Source: Halicephalobus mephisto
Taxonomy: Eukaryota > Nematoda > Chromadorea > Rhabditida > Panagrolaimidae
Assembly (NCBI GenBank): GCA_009193035.1
Contig: SWDT01000286.1
Span: forward strand, 1-15,273
DNA: 15,273 bases
Direction of reading: 5' to 3'
Positions 1-7,978 of the stretch are shown here, one piece after another; position 1 is the stretch's first letter, and the number at the start of each line of letters is the position of its first letter. The position numbers and the translations under genes are program-made. Below the pieces are notes generated by a model that ran no database searches, had not been told where the DNA came from, and saw only the letters and a program-made list of their open reading frames with translations.

Positions 1-194
1 AATCCTACGAAATTCTAAAAATTTTCGGGAATTCTTGTCGGGAAAATTTTTGTAAAAACATCTTTGATTTTTATAAAAGTTTTATTTTTTAAATTTTTAA
101 TCGTGTTTATTTTTTTTATTTTTTATTTTAATTGTGTTTATTTTTTTTATTTTAATTGTGTTTATTTTTTTATTTTGCGATGTTGATAGTAGGA
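1..194. repeat. AT-rich 5' flank with T-rich repeat
   Basis: This is AT-rich intergenic DNA upstream of the p24 gene. From about 100 to 178 a unit built on GTGTTTATTTTTTT followed by ATTTTAAT is repeated three times, with GTG starts at 103, 134 and 158 (spacings 31 and 24). I see no coding potential. The T-rich tract ends just before the TTTCAG at 195-200 and is probably part of the outron of the downstream gene. Confidence 0.6.
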
Positions 195-200
195 TTTCAG
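195..200 (+). promoter_or_regulatory. Probable trans-splice acceptor (TTTCAG) of the p24 gene
   Basis: A consensus nematode acceptor TTTCAG lies 6 nt before the ATG at 207 and follows a long T-rich stretch. This is the usual arrangement for a spliced-leader site. It supports the ATG at 207 over the in-frame upstream ATG at 156, which would be removed with the outron. Confidence 0.6.
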
Positions 201-206
201 ATTAAG

Positions 207-908
207 ATGGGGTTTGCGTTATTCTGTGTCCTTGGAATAATAGCCACTTCCCGGGCGATCGAGCTGACCTTCGAGTTGCCGGACAACGCCAACCAGTGCT
301 TCTACGAGGACCTCAAGGCCGGAATCGACAGTATTTTTGAATTTCAGGTTTGTTTTTTTTTGTTTTCAATATATCAATTTTGTTTACTTTCCAGGTCGTA
401 ACTGGTGGACAATACGACGTGGACGCCGTTCTCGAAGATCCCAATGGCAAAATCCTCTACAAGCAACCAAGAAAGCAGTATGACACCTTTAACTTCAAAA
501 CAGAAGTGCCAGGAACTTACAAAGTGTGTTTCTCCAACGAATTTTCGACATTTTCTCACAAAATCGTCTACATGGACTGGCAATACGATGGAGGCGTCGC
601 CGGGCAACCCAAACCAACCCCGAGGATGGTCGCCATGACCCAACTAGAATCCTCTGCAGCCACTATCGGAGACAGATTGAGACTCATCGACGACTACCAG
701 ACACATCATCGACTTCGTGAAGCCACCGGAAGGAAGCGTGCAGAAGACCTCAACGAACGAGTCATGTGGTGGTCCGCCGGCCAAACCGTCGTTGTCATCA
801 TCATCGGGATCGGACAGGTACCGTTGTTGTCCATTGCTATCTTTTAAAATCTTTTTTTAGGTTCTACTGTTGCGGTCTTTCTTCTCAGACAAAGGATCAA
901 GATATTAA
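207..908 (+). CDS. p24/TMED family cargo receptor (TMED3/TMED7-like, gamma class)
   Basis: Exons 207-347, 395-817 and 861-908 are joined by phase-0 introns of 47 and 43 bp with GT..AG ends, giving 203 aa. Residues 1-17 are a signal peptide. The lumenal GOLD domain starts IELTFELPDNANQCFYED and carries the family's paired cysteines C31 and C92, in QCFYED and YKVCFSNEF. A coiled-coil stalk (about 118-165, with HRLREATGRKRAEDLN) precedes one membrane span (about 168-190). The short cytosolic tail FFSDKGSRY keeps the Phe-Phe ER-exit motif. The match to vertebrate TMED7/TMED3 is clear by motif and exon-exon continuity. Family knowledge: p24 proteins form hetero-oligomers that cycle between ER and Golgi through COPII and COPI and select cargo such as GPI-anchored proteins. 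The tail has a lone Lys rather than the KR pair I associate with vertebrate TMED7. I do not assign a nematode gene number. Confidence 0.93.
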
Positions 909-1041
909 CGTCATTAATGCTCCAATTAGATTTCTCAAAACCTAAATTATCGTTAACTTATTTGAACGGGGGTATTTTTTTGTATTTTAGCATTTGAGGA
1001 TTCGGTTTAATATCTCGTAAACTTGCCGTTTTAGCTATAAT

Positions 1042-1047
1042 TTTATT
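1042..1047 (-). terminator. AATAAA polyadenylation signal of the zinc-finger gene
   Basis: On the minus strand AATAAA lies about 19 nt after the TAG stop of the zinc-finger gene, a normal distance for a nematode cleavage signal. The convergent p24 gene ends at 908. I see no canonical AATAAA for it in the 157 bp between the two stops. Confidence 0.6.
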
Positions 1048-1065
1048 AGCAATGAAGATTTCTGT

Positions 1066-2529
1066 CTAAAACCGGGAATAAGGGTACTCATAATTATTCA
1101 ACAACGGCAGACAACTTTGAGCAAACTGTTGTCGGTTCTCCAAGGTGGCTTCTGGTTGACTCACGTAGCAGTCGATGCAAAGTGTAGGAACAACACCGGC
1201 GAACATGACATCTTGAGGACTGATGACGAAATAGAGTGCAGTGTCGATTCGGGCGTTTTCGGGTTCGCAAATTCCTGGAGTGACTGTCATCCTGAATCCT
1301 GTCTCTGGACATTCTCGGAGTCTTTCTAAAGTTGCCTTCGGATCTATGAGGAGATGGATATTCATAGGAACACCGCCAATTCGGAAAATTGCCGAAAGTA
1401 TAGAAGATTTGGCCGCGTGATTCCTCAGGCTGTCGACAGGGACAGCGATTTCTGTTTGGGGTTTTCTAAAAAGCAAAGTTAAACATTCAAAAAGGAAATA
1501 TTTTTAAAAATAAAAAACTTAAAAAAGGAAACTTACAGATTGGAATGTCCTGGACCGACGGATATGCTTCGAAGTTGGACTTTGACGATCACTTGTCCTG
1601 TGATGATTGGCGGTTTCTGAACGGAGATGAGATTCGCGGGAGGGGGGTTCTTCCTGATAGGGGTGAAAGCACTGTTTTTGCTCAAAACGAGGGGGACTCC
1701 TTGAGATACAGGCTGAACCAACGGAACTCCGATTTCTGGAATGATCGCCGTCGGGGCTACCGTCTTCGGGATCTTCTGATTCCTCAGTAACTCGAATAAT
1801 TGGTTCTTCGCTGATTCTGAAATATTCCTTTCTACCGTAGAAGTGTGATCTCTTTTGAAATGAGTTTTCATCAATTTTTTCGTCCGGAAACTTTTCGAAC
1901 AATTTGGGTCTTCGCACGGGAACGGGTTGTGGTTGTTGTGTATCCGGAAATGGATCTTCAGGGCAGAATCGCTGAGATAGATCTTCTGGCATACTGTACA
2001 TTGGAATTTCGGGGGATCCTTGGTCCTGTGGACAGCCTGGTGGGCGATCAGGTGGGATTTGACTTTGAAGTCTTCTTTGCACTTTCCACATTTGAACGGT
2101 CTTTCGCCTAAAGCCTTTATTTTTGGACTTTGATATATAAATATCGGAAAACAAACCAGTATGAACCCTTAGATGTCTCTGGAGATCAGAAGGACGTTGG
2201 AAAATTTTCTGACAGTAATCGCAAATTTTCGGTTTTCCAGTCCTGGGAGCTTTCTTCGGGATTGGAGATTCAGAAGTCACCTCTTCCTCCAGAACATCCA
2301 CCAAATGAGCTTCAGAATAATGCTCTAAAGCGAAATCAAATTCCATCTCATCTTGAGGACAGTTACTGCAGCAATACAAAGCGGCTCTGTGGATCGGATC
2401 CCCGCAGTTCAAACTCAGATGATCTGCTAACATTGCAAATTTCGGGAAAGTAAAGTGACAACCTCCACATGTCGGTATCCTCGAAGGTCCAGCAACGTTA
2501 TCCCCATCATTCAAGGCAGATAATGCCAT
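1066..2529 (-). CDS. C2H2 zinc-finger protein with six fingers and an uncharacterised C-terminal region
   Basis: Exons (minus) 2529-2157, 2107-1537 and 1465-1066 give 447 aa. The introns are 49 bp (2108-2156) and 71 bp (1466-1536), and both junctions keep the frame (a split Gly codon in the HTGERP linker and a split Leu codon). Fingers: atypical C2HC C21/C24/H37/C42; C54/C57/H70/H75; C103/C106/H119/H123; C131/C134/H147/H151; C161/C164/H177/H181; C189/C194/H207/H212. Fingers 3 and 4 are joined by a canonical TGERPFK linker, typical of DNA-binding arrays, so a nuclear transcription factor is likely. Residues 213-447 have no fingers: first a low-complexity basic and proline region, then a folded-looking segment ending in YEYPYSRF. 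The ATG at 2529 is the first in frame after open sequence that has only a TTG start at 2640, and no acceptor lies in that upstream stretch. I do not recognise a named orthologue. Intergenic DNA shared with rpl-17 probably holds its promoter. Confidence 0.85.
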
Positions 2530-3080
2530 ACAAAAATGAATAAAAAATCGAAAAGATCGAAAAAAGGAAATCGAAAGAAAAATAAAAAGAACGGGCACGC
2601 CGTAAAATGGGTCTCGCAACGATAGTCGACGGTCAACCAAGGAAACGCTTTGAGCCTCAGTTCTTTCTGTTCTTCGATGTCGTATCTTTCTCCCTATCCT
2701 TCTTCTTCATTTTGCTTTTAAAATCGTTTTTTCTCTTCTACCCCATTGCCTCCTACTGCTACCCGCCATTTACACACATTTAACCCCAATTTCAACCCTT
2801 TTCTCTCCCCGTTATCGATTGTTCTGTTGTGTTTGTCATTTTGCTTAGTTTTTATATCAAATATTACTCCTTCTTTTCCGAAAACCATTAATTTCCTTCT
2901 ACTCTCTTACTTCCTACCACTACCCGTTACCTAAGCACATTTGACTCCGATTTCAACCCTATTTCCTCCTGTTGTCGAGCATTTTATTGTGCGAGTAATT
3001 TCGGCTCGTTTTTATACAAAATGTTGTTCCTTTTCATTCAAATTCAAGTGTTATCACTTTAGGGTTATCCAGCAGCCAAA
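2530..3080. promoter_or_regulatory. Divergent upstream region of the zinc-finger gene and rpl-17
   Basis: These 551 bp separate two divergent start codons, so the region should hold both promoters. The half near rpl-17 (about 2735-3060) is strongly pyrimidine-rich on the plus strand, as expected for a highly expressed nematode ribosomal-protein gene with a long outron. That part consists of two diverged tandem copies, annotated separately. Possible rpl-17 trans-splice acceptors are CTTTAG ending at 3062 and TTATCCAG ending at 3072. I see no TATA-type element that I would defend. Confidence 0.55.
2735..3058. repeat. Diverged tandem duplication, period about 161 bp
   Basis: Two copies of about 160 bp lie head to tail, about 2735-2897 and 2898-3058. 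Landmarks: CTACTGCTACCCG at 2753 against CTACCACTACCCG at 2914 (offset 161); TTTCAACCCT at 2790 and 2951 (offset 161); GTTTTTATAYMAAA at 2848 and 3008 (offset 160). Many substitutions separate the copies, so the duplication is old but still easy to align. Confidence 0.8.
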
Positions 3081-3689
3081 ATGGGAAAGATCCATTATAG
3101 TGCCGAGCCAGAGAACCATACCAAGTCTTGCAAGACTCGCGGCGACGATCTTCGTGTCCACTTCAAGAACACCTATGAGACGGCTCGTGCTATCAAAGGC
3201 ATGCCCTTGAAACGTGCTATCCGCTTCCTCGAGAATGTCAAAGCCAAGAAGGAAATCGTTCCTTTCCGTCATTTCGTTCACTGTGTTGGCCGTCATGCTC
3301 AAGCTAAAGCCTGGAACACGACTCAGGGTCGTTGGCCTAAGAAATCCGCTGAATACCTTATCCATTTGTTGAGGTTTGTTCTTTTTGCAGTTGACCAGCT
3401 CTAACTCCCCATTTACAGAAATGCCGAAGCTAATGCTGAGCTCAAGAACTTGGATGTTGACCATCTCGTTGTTGACCACGTCGTTGTTCAGCGTGCCGCC
3501 AAGATCCGCAGACGCACCTACCGTGCTCACGGTCGTATCAATCCCTACATGTCTTCTCCATGCCACGTTGAATTGATCTTGACCGAAAAGAAGGAAGTGG
3601 TGTCCAAGCCAGCTGATGGAGCAGTCGAGAAGGTCAAGAAGGAATCCAAGAAGAAGCAACGTCGTCAGTTGGCTCGCGGCGAACAATAA
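3081..3689 (+). CDS. rpl-17: 60S ribosomal protein L17 (uL22)
   Basis: Exons 3081-3373 and 3419-3689 are joined across a 45-bp intron that splits an Arg codon (AG|A), giving 187 aa, the length I know for C. elegans RPL-17. The sequence opens [18 protein letters not shown] and contains the uL22 core ([50 protein letters not shown]), followed by a Lys-rich eukaryotic tail. uL22 is a large-subunit protein that lines the peptide exit tunnel. A nearer acceptor at 3390 would make a 17-bp intron, too short to splice, so 3418 is used. It lies downstream of a duplicated pyrimidine-rich region and ends with a clear AATAAA. Confidence 0.97.
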
Positions 3690-3730
3690 GTTGTTTTTTC
3701 TTTCGTTGTTGCTGACTGAATCAATTGTTC

Positions 3731-3736
3731 AATAAA
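3731..3736 (+). terminator. AATAAA polyadenylation signal of rpl-17
   Basis: A canonical AATAAA lies 42 nt after the rpl-17 stop codon, within a TTGTTC-rich 3' UTR. The position is as expected for a short, highly expressed ribosomal-protein mRNA. Confidence 0.75.
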
Positions 3737-4018
3737 AATCGTTTATTTATTAAAGATCAGTGGAGTTGAGGGGACGGGAAATTTGCATTGTACTTTGAAA
3801 AAAGTGTCTTATTGATAAAACACTTGGGGGAGGTGGATTCCCTGTGCTGATACGTCCTAGGACGCAGAATTCATTCTCTCGAATGAAACTAGATCAACCT
3901 GATTCTTTAAGTAAGTGTTGGTTTAGATCAGTTTTTCCCCTGTGCCGACCAGTCTTGTCATTTTCTCTTTTTGTGAGAGAGGGGAGAGTCGCTCGCGCCG
4001 TGACCATTTGCCTGCAAA

Positions 4019-4028
4019 GCGCGCCAAA
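4019..4028 (-). promoter_or_regulatory. E2F/DP-type site upstream of the cyclin gene
   Basis: GCGCGCCAAA on the plus strand reads TTTGGCGCGC on the minus strand, a full match to the E2F consensus TTTSSCGC. It lies in the one GC-rich patch upstream of a mitotic cyclin, about 175 bp before the chosen start. Cell-cycle genes are standard E2F (EFL-1/DPL-1 in nematodes) targets. Binding is inferred. Confidence 0.5.
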
Positions 4029-4161
4029 ACTACAGCTTCAATTAGTCCGATTGTTTGAGAACATTGCTGTTATTTTTTTTGGTTTGTGCCATATTTGATT
4101 TTGATTATTAATTTATTTTTGAAAATATTTTTTAAATGTTTTATTTAGATTAATATCGTGA

Positions 4162-4169
4162 TTTTTTAG
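4162..4169 (+). promoter_or_regulatory. Acceptor site before the cyclin start (trans-splice or cis)
   Basis: TTTTTTAG ends at 4169, 32 nt before the ATG at 4202. With promoter-like sequence upstream it is most simply a spliced-leader acceptor. It could instead be the 3' end of a 259-bp cis intron beginning at the GTAAGT at 3911. Confidence 0.5.
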
Positions 4170-4201
4170 CGTCTGTGTTACTGTTTGAAGAAGCTGGAAC
4201 T

Positions 4202-5657
4202 ATGGATGGATTAAGACGTGCTGCTAGTCGTTTCATGCCTAATGAAAACGATAATCTTGTTAACAAAACTGAAGGAACGGAGAATCATGTAAGTTTTGAA
4301 GGATTTTTGTATTTTTGATATATGAAAATTTTAGAAAAAATTACCACTACGAACTCAGACCATTATGGGGAAAAATAATGTGGTGACAGTGCTAGGAAAA
4401 CAATCAAAAAAAGAGGATTATAAACCATATGTCGAAATTATGAAAGAAAACATCAGGGATGAAGATATAAAAACTCCAACAACTCCATTTGCAACGTTCA
4501 AGACAGACAAAGCGAATTTAATCACGGCGGAAGAATTTCTAGATATCGGAAGATGCCTAAGTTATCTCGAAAGACTAAGAGCTTTACCGAGAAATTTTCT
4601 CGAAGGATCAATCGTAACACCAAGAACTCGTCTAATTTTGGTCGATTGGATGATGCTCATTCAAGAACGTTTCGGATTGGAACATGAAACTTTCCACATC
4701 GGAGTCACTATCCTTGATCGCTGTCTCTACTCAATGAAACATCTCAAAAAAAACCAACTCCAACTTTTGGCTGCTTCTTGTATGTTCCTAGCTTCTAAAT
4801 ATGAAGAAGTATCAATCCCGCATGCTGGAGATTTTGCTTACCTCGCTGATAACATCTTCACAACGAAGGATATCATAAGAATGGAGTCTGAAGTTAGTTT
4901 TTTTGATCATACGATAGCCATCCCCACCGTATTTTCCCCTTAATTTTGCAAGATTTGCATAGTTTCTTCTGTCTCTATCAGTTTTCGGTACTTAAGTTAA
5001 CTTACTATTTCAATTAAGAAAAACATTCAAAAAGCAATAACCTCAAAATCAATATGAGTTCCTTCTCACCGATATTTCCCCATAATTTTGCAAGATTTGC
5101 ATAGTTTCTTCTGTCTCTATCAATTTTCGGTACTTAAGTTAACTTACTATTTCAATTAAGAAAAACATTCAAAAAGAAATAACTGAAATCAGCAAGGGTG
5201 AACGGCTATCATACAACCTCTGTTTTCAAATGTTTATAATAATTTTCAGATATTTGCGGCGGTTAATTTCAATGTTAATTTTGTTGTGGCAATTACCTTC
5301 TTACGACGCTATCGTTATTTTCTTGATAATGGAAAAGAAGCTCATGGATTATCAAAGATGATTGTGGATTTGGCATATCTTGATGGAAACCTTTGCACAA
5401 AACTTCCCTCTGTTATTGCAATGTGTGCTGATTATCTCGCTTATCGAATGTTGAATTTGGTCTTCCCAGCCACTGCTTTCGAACTTCACGGGTTTACTCA
5501 AGAACAGATACTTGCCGAGTCTGCTGCTTTCGTTGACCCTTTGATTAGCTTCCTCACCAACAAGAAGGAATCTGCCCTCCGTCGCAAGTATTCCAGCTTC
5601 AATTTGAAGTTAACGTCCTCTCAAAAAGAAAAGCTTCTCGCGCTCAAGTCCCACTAA
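4202..5657 (+). CDS. B-type mitotic cyclin (B/B3-like)
   Basis: Exons 4202-4288, 4335-4892 and 5250-5657 are joined in phase 0 by introns of 46 and 357 bp, giving 350 aa. The cyclin-box N lobe starts near residue 97 and has TRLILVDWM (127-135), FGLEHETFHIGVTILDRCL and LLAASCMFLASKYEEVS, where SKYEE (183-187) is the CDK-contact signature. The C lobe has FLRRYRYFLD and YLDGNLCTKLPSVIA. The VDWM..xQExFxLxHET pattern and FLRRY are most like cyclin B3 (C. elegans cyb-3), but I cannot exclude the B1/B2 group. Family role: it activates CDK1 for mitotic entry and is destroyed by the APC/C. The N-terminus is short, with a KEN box at 66-68 and only a degenerate D-box (R35-N43, Thr where Leu is expected). 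The last intron carries a duplicated insertion-like block. The gene converges on rpl-4. Confidence 0.9.
4906..5214. mobile_element. Insertion-like block in cyclin intron 2 with two 117-bp direct repeats
   Basis: Two near-identical copies, about 4926-5042 and 5068-5184 (offset 142, 25-bp spacer), differ at only a handful of positions. The block is flanked by the 7-bp direct repeat ATCATAC (4906-4912 and 5208-5214), with inverted GATAGCC (4913-4919) and GGCTATC (5204-5210) at the borders. Removing one flank plus the block leaves an intron of about 55 bp, in the size range of the other short introns here. It encodes nothing. Each copy has the 12-bp palindrome TAAGTTAACTTA. It may be a small non-autonomous element or a tandem duplication with a coincidental flank. 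Confidence 0.45.
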
Positions 5658-5767
5658 CCCCTGTATTTATTTTTTAATCCAAGGTTACAGATTCTCAACG
5701 TTTCCATTTGACAACTTGTGTGTGTATTTCATAAAATCTTCGTGGCTATGTAGTTTCAGTATATACG

Positions 5768-5787
5768 TTTATCAACAATGCGATAAA
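5768..5787. terminator. Weak polyadenylation signals between the convergent cyclin and rpl-4 genes
   Basis: Only variant signals are visible in the 160 bp between the two stops. GATAAA on the minus strand (plus-strand TTTATC, 5768-5773) is about 45 nt after the rpl-4 stop. GATAAA on the plus strand (5782-5787) is 125 nt after the cyclin stop. If both are used, the two 3' UTRs overlap by a few tens of bases. Confidence 0.3.
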
Positions 5788-5817
5788 AACGATAACAAAT
5801 TAATTTTACGAACCATT

Positions 5818-6901
5818 TCAAGCCTTTGTCTTTTTCTGCTGAGCGGCCTTGTTGGCAACGGGAGCATAAGGATTCAGCTTCTCCAACAGCTTGCGGTTCT
5901 TCAATGGGTTGCCGTGGGGCTTGGAGACAACGACAGAAGTGGGTTTGCCGACGAAAGCCTTGACAAGTTCTTCGGACTTCAACAAACGAGTAAGATCGGT
6001 GTTGGTCATCTTGGGTCTGGGGAGACGGAATCCCTTCTTGACTTCGGAGGGCTTGGTGTGAGTGCCGAAGATGGAGTCGAGCTTGCGGAAAGCACTTTCG
6101 GTCCAGATGATCAAGCGTCCGACATGTCCACCAGGAGCAAGCTTCAACAAGTTGAGACGGTCGACAGAGAGAGTGGAGACACCCGGAATGTTGCGGAAAG
6201 CCTGGCTAATTCCACCTTCGGTGTTATAGACGACCAGAGGTCCCTTCTTTTGCTTATGACGACGGTTGCGGGCCTTACCCTTACCAGCACGGATATGCTT
6301 GGAGTTGTAGACCTTCTCGACGTCATCCCAGGCTCCGATGGCTTGGAGGAAAGCAACGGCTTCCTTGGTCTTCTTGAATCCTTCGATCTTGTCGCTGACG
6401 ACGAGGGGGATCTCATTCAACTTGTCGATGACGTGACCACGAGCTTGAACAAGGGCAGGGACAGCGGAGGCGGCAATGGCAGAAGCAGCGGCGTAACGGC
6501 GTTGAGCGACATTGACGCGACGGTGCCAGCGGCGCCAGGTCTTCAGAGGAGCAAACATGTGACCACCACGGCACATGTTACCGAAGGCACCTTGGCCGGA
6601 ACGGTGGGTGCCACCACCACGGACACGGGGAATACGGGCAACAGCACGTCCAGTACCCCAGGACTCAGCAGAAGTCTGGTGACCTAAACTCAATCGTAAA
6701 GAAGTGGGGAGCGACAGTGAAACACATACCAGCTCGAGTAGAAACACCAGAAGCTTGACGACGGTTCTTGCGGATTTGATCGTGGACGAAGGACACAACG
6801 TCAGGGCGGATTGGAGCTACAAGAACTTCAGGCACCTTGATCTGAGTGCCAGTAGGCTCATTTTTCTCAGTATAGACAGTAACAAGCGGTCTCGTCGCCA
6901 T
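5818..6901 (-). CDS. rpl-4: 60S ribosomal protein L4 (uL4)
   Basis: Exons (minus) 6901-6730 and 6683-5818 are joined across a 46-bp intron with a split Gly codon (G|GT), giving 345 aa, the length I know for C. elegans RPL-4. The start [15 protein letters not shown] is followed by the uL4 core with its long loop ([44 protein letters not shown]) and the eukaryotic extension ending in a Lys-rich tail (AAQQKKTKA). uL4 binds 23S/28S-type rRNA, and its loop reaches the constriction of the peptide exit tunnel. It therefore sits in the same tunnel region as uL22/RPL-17, encoded about 2 kb away. The start is fixed by an acceptor 6 nt upstream. The antisense strand is open for over 300 codons, but only because of codon bias in this gene. 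Confidence 0.97.
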
Positions 6902-6907
6902 GATTAC

Positions 6908-6914
6908 CTGCAAA
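6908..6914 (-). promoter_or_regulatory. Probable trans-splice acceptor (TTTGCAG) of rpl-4
   Basis: On the minus strand TTTGCAG is followed by GTAATC and then the ATG of rpl-4. An acceptor 6 nt before the start, with no evident upstream coding exon, fits spliced-leader addition. A short 5' non-coding exon cannot be excluded. Confidence 0.6.
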
Positions 6915-7365
6915 CATCGATATATAAACAAGAAAAACGAGAAATCACTCGACAGTGAAATCACATATAGTGCAATCAACACGAATCAACAAGAAAATGG
7001 TTATTGTAATTAGTTTAGTAATATTTCAATGCAGGATAGTAAAAACAATGAGGAAAAGCAATGGGAAAGGTATCGACTTTTACTACTTTAAAAAGAGAAA
7101 AATACCCAGTAAATGAGTCAAATATGGTGTAACTGATGGAAATCAGTATAGGGGTGGTTATTCCAACCAAGTTGGTAATATTTTGGGAGAGAAAGTGGAA
7201 ATAACAAAGGAAATTGATGGAATAGAAGATGGAAAAAAACGAAAGAGGAATTGACAGCGAACGGATAGCGGCCGCTACAGTCGCCTTTGCCTGCGTCCCG
7301 CCGCGAAAAGAGGCAGTCGTCTGGTGTTTGAAAAATCCCGAGTTGAACGTTTTCAATTTTGCTTA
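6915..7365 (-). promoter_or_regulatory. Upstream region of rpl-4 with a GC-rich block
   Basis: Non-coding on present evidence. The most distinctive part is a GC-rich island (about 7250-7330, with GCGGCCGCTACAG and CCCGCCGCG) inside AT-rich DNA. It lies about 350-430 bp from the rpl-4 start and is a reasonable place for its core promoter. A TGAGTCA AP-1-type heptamer lies near 7117. The open frame on the minus strand (7015-7356) has no recognisable protein character. Confidence 0.4.
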
Positions 7366-7978
7366 TTTTTCGTTTTAAATTTCCACTTTAAATTCTTATT
7401 TTTGTGCTTTATAAATTCGTAAAACAAATTGAATAATAATAATACATTTGTCACTGAAAAATAAATAGTTGCAAAAGGAGATTTGTTGATTGCCTGTGGC
7501 AAATCCTAAATCCTCACGATCTGTTCTGGAATTCTGATTTGCGAATACTTTTATCACATGAAATCAAATTAAAAACCACAAAGACGGACTAACGGCGTTA
7601 ATCCAACGCGATTTCTCCGGTTAGGGACAGCCAGTGAGAGAAGAAGGCGGGTCCCCGAACGATGCGCTCCCGGAACGCCTACTGTAGCCAAACAAACATT
7701 CCAAGTGTCGATGAACTTGTTCCAATCAACATTCAACCTAATCGACCATGCCAAAACGGCCTTTGTAATTGAATAATATCAGTCGACAAAATGCGTGACC
7801 GTTTTTCCTTGTTCAAAAGCCGTGAGAAACCCAAATCCACAATGAATCAAAAACGGACCAGAAAAGCCGCTTTCATTCAGGGTTATCGTTAAATATTCAA
7901 ATCCCTGCTTTCTTTGCCAGTTTTTCCAAGCCAAGTTTTATCTGGATTAAATTTTTGTTTCAACCACAATTTTATAGA
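7366..7978. other. Intergenic: AT-rich stretch, then a complex non-coding island (about 7565-7880)
   Basis: 7366-7560 is AT-rich with no gene. From about 7565 to 7880 the base composition becomes balanced and the sequence non-repetitive (for example GACGGACTAACGGCGTTAAT and GGCGGGTCCCCGAACG). It contains a TAATCC site at 7599, and a second (as GGATTA) lies at 7944. A 61-codon minus-strand frame exists (7569-7754) but shows no domain and no splice continuation that I can find. I read it as candidate regulatory DNA, of rpl-4 or of the homeobox gene 2 kb to the right. Confidence 0.35.

Larger units (their letters stand above)
3740..4201. promoter_or_regulatory. Intergenic region and probable promoter/outron of the cyclin gene
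   Basis: This 460-bp stretch holds no convincing gene by itself. It contains a polypurine and GC-rich block (about 3975-4030, with GAGAGAGGGGAGAG and CTCGCGCC), an E2F-like site at 4019-4028, and a T-rich tract ending in the acceptor ATTTTTTAG at 4169. A GTAAGT at 3911 follows a short open frame starting at ATG 3883 and could be the donor of an upstream exon (see findings). Confidence 0.5.

Noticed and set aside
1519..2640. Single uninterrupted 373-codon reading of the zinc-finger gene
   Set aside because: After HTG the frame reads through an intron into nonsense. Splicing 2156 to 2107 restores three further perfect C2H2 fingers, so the continuous frame is not the product.
3374..3390. Alternative rpl-17 acceptor at CTTTTTGCAG
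   Set aside because: It would make a 17-bp intron, below any spliceable length, and would break the conserved protein sequence.
5716..6687. 323-codon open frame on the plus strand opposite rpl-4
   Set aside because: It lies wholly antisense to the strongly supported rpl-4 coding exon. Open antisense frames are common with ribosomal-protein codon bias, and the product has no recognisable domain.
7569..7754. 61-codon minus-strand frame
   Set aside because: Short, no recognisable motif, no splice continuation; more simply an open frame by chance in balanced-composition DNA.
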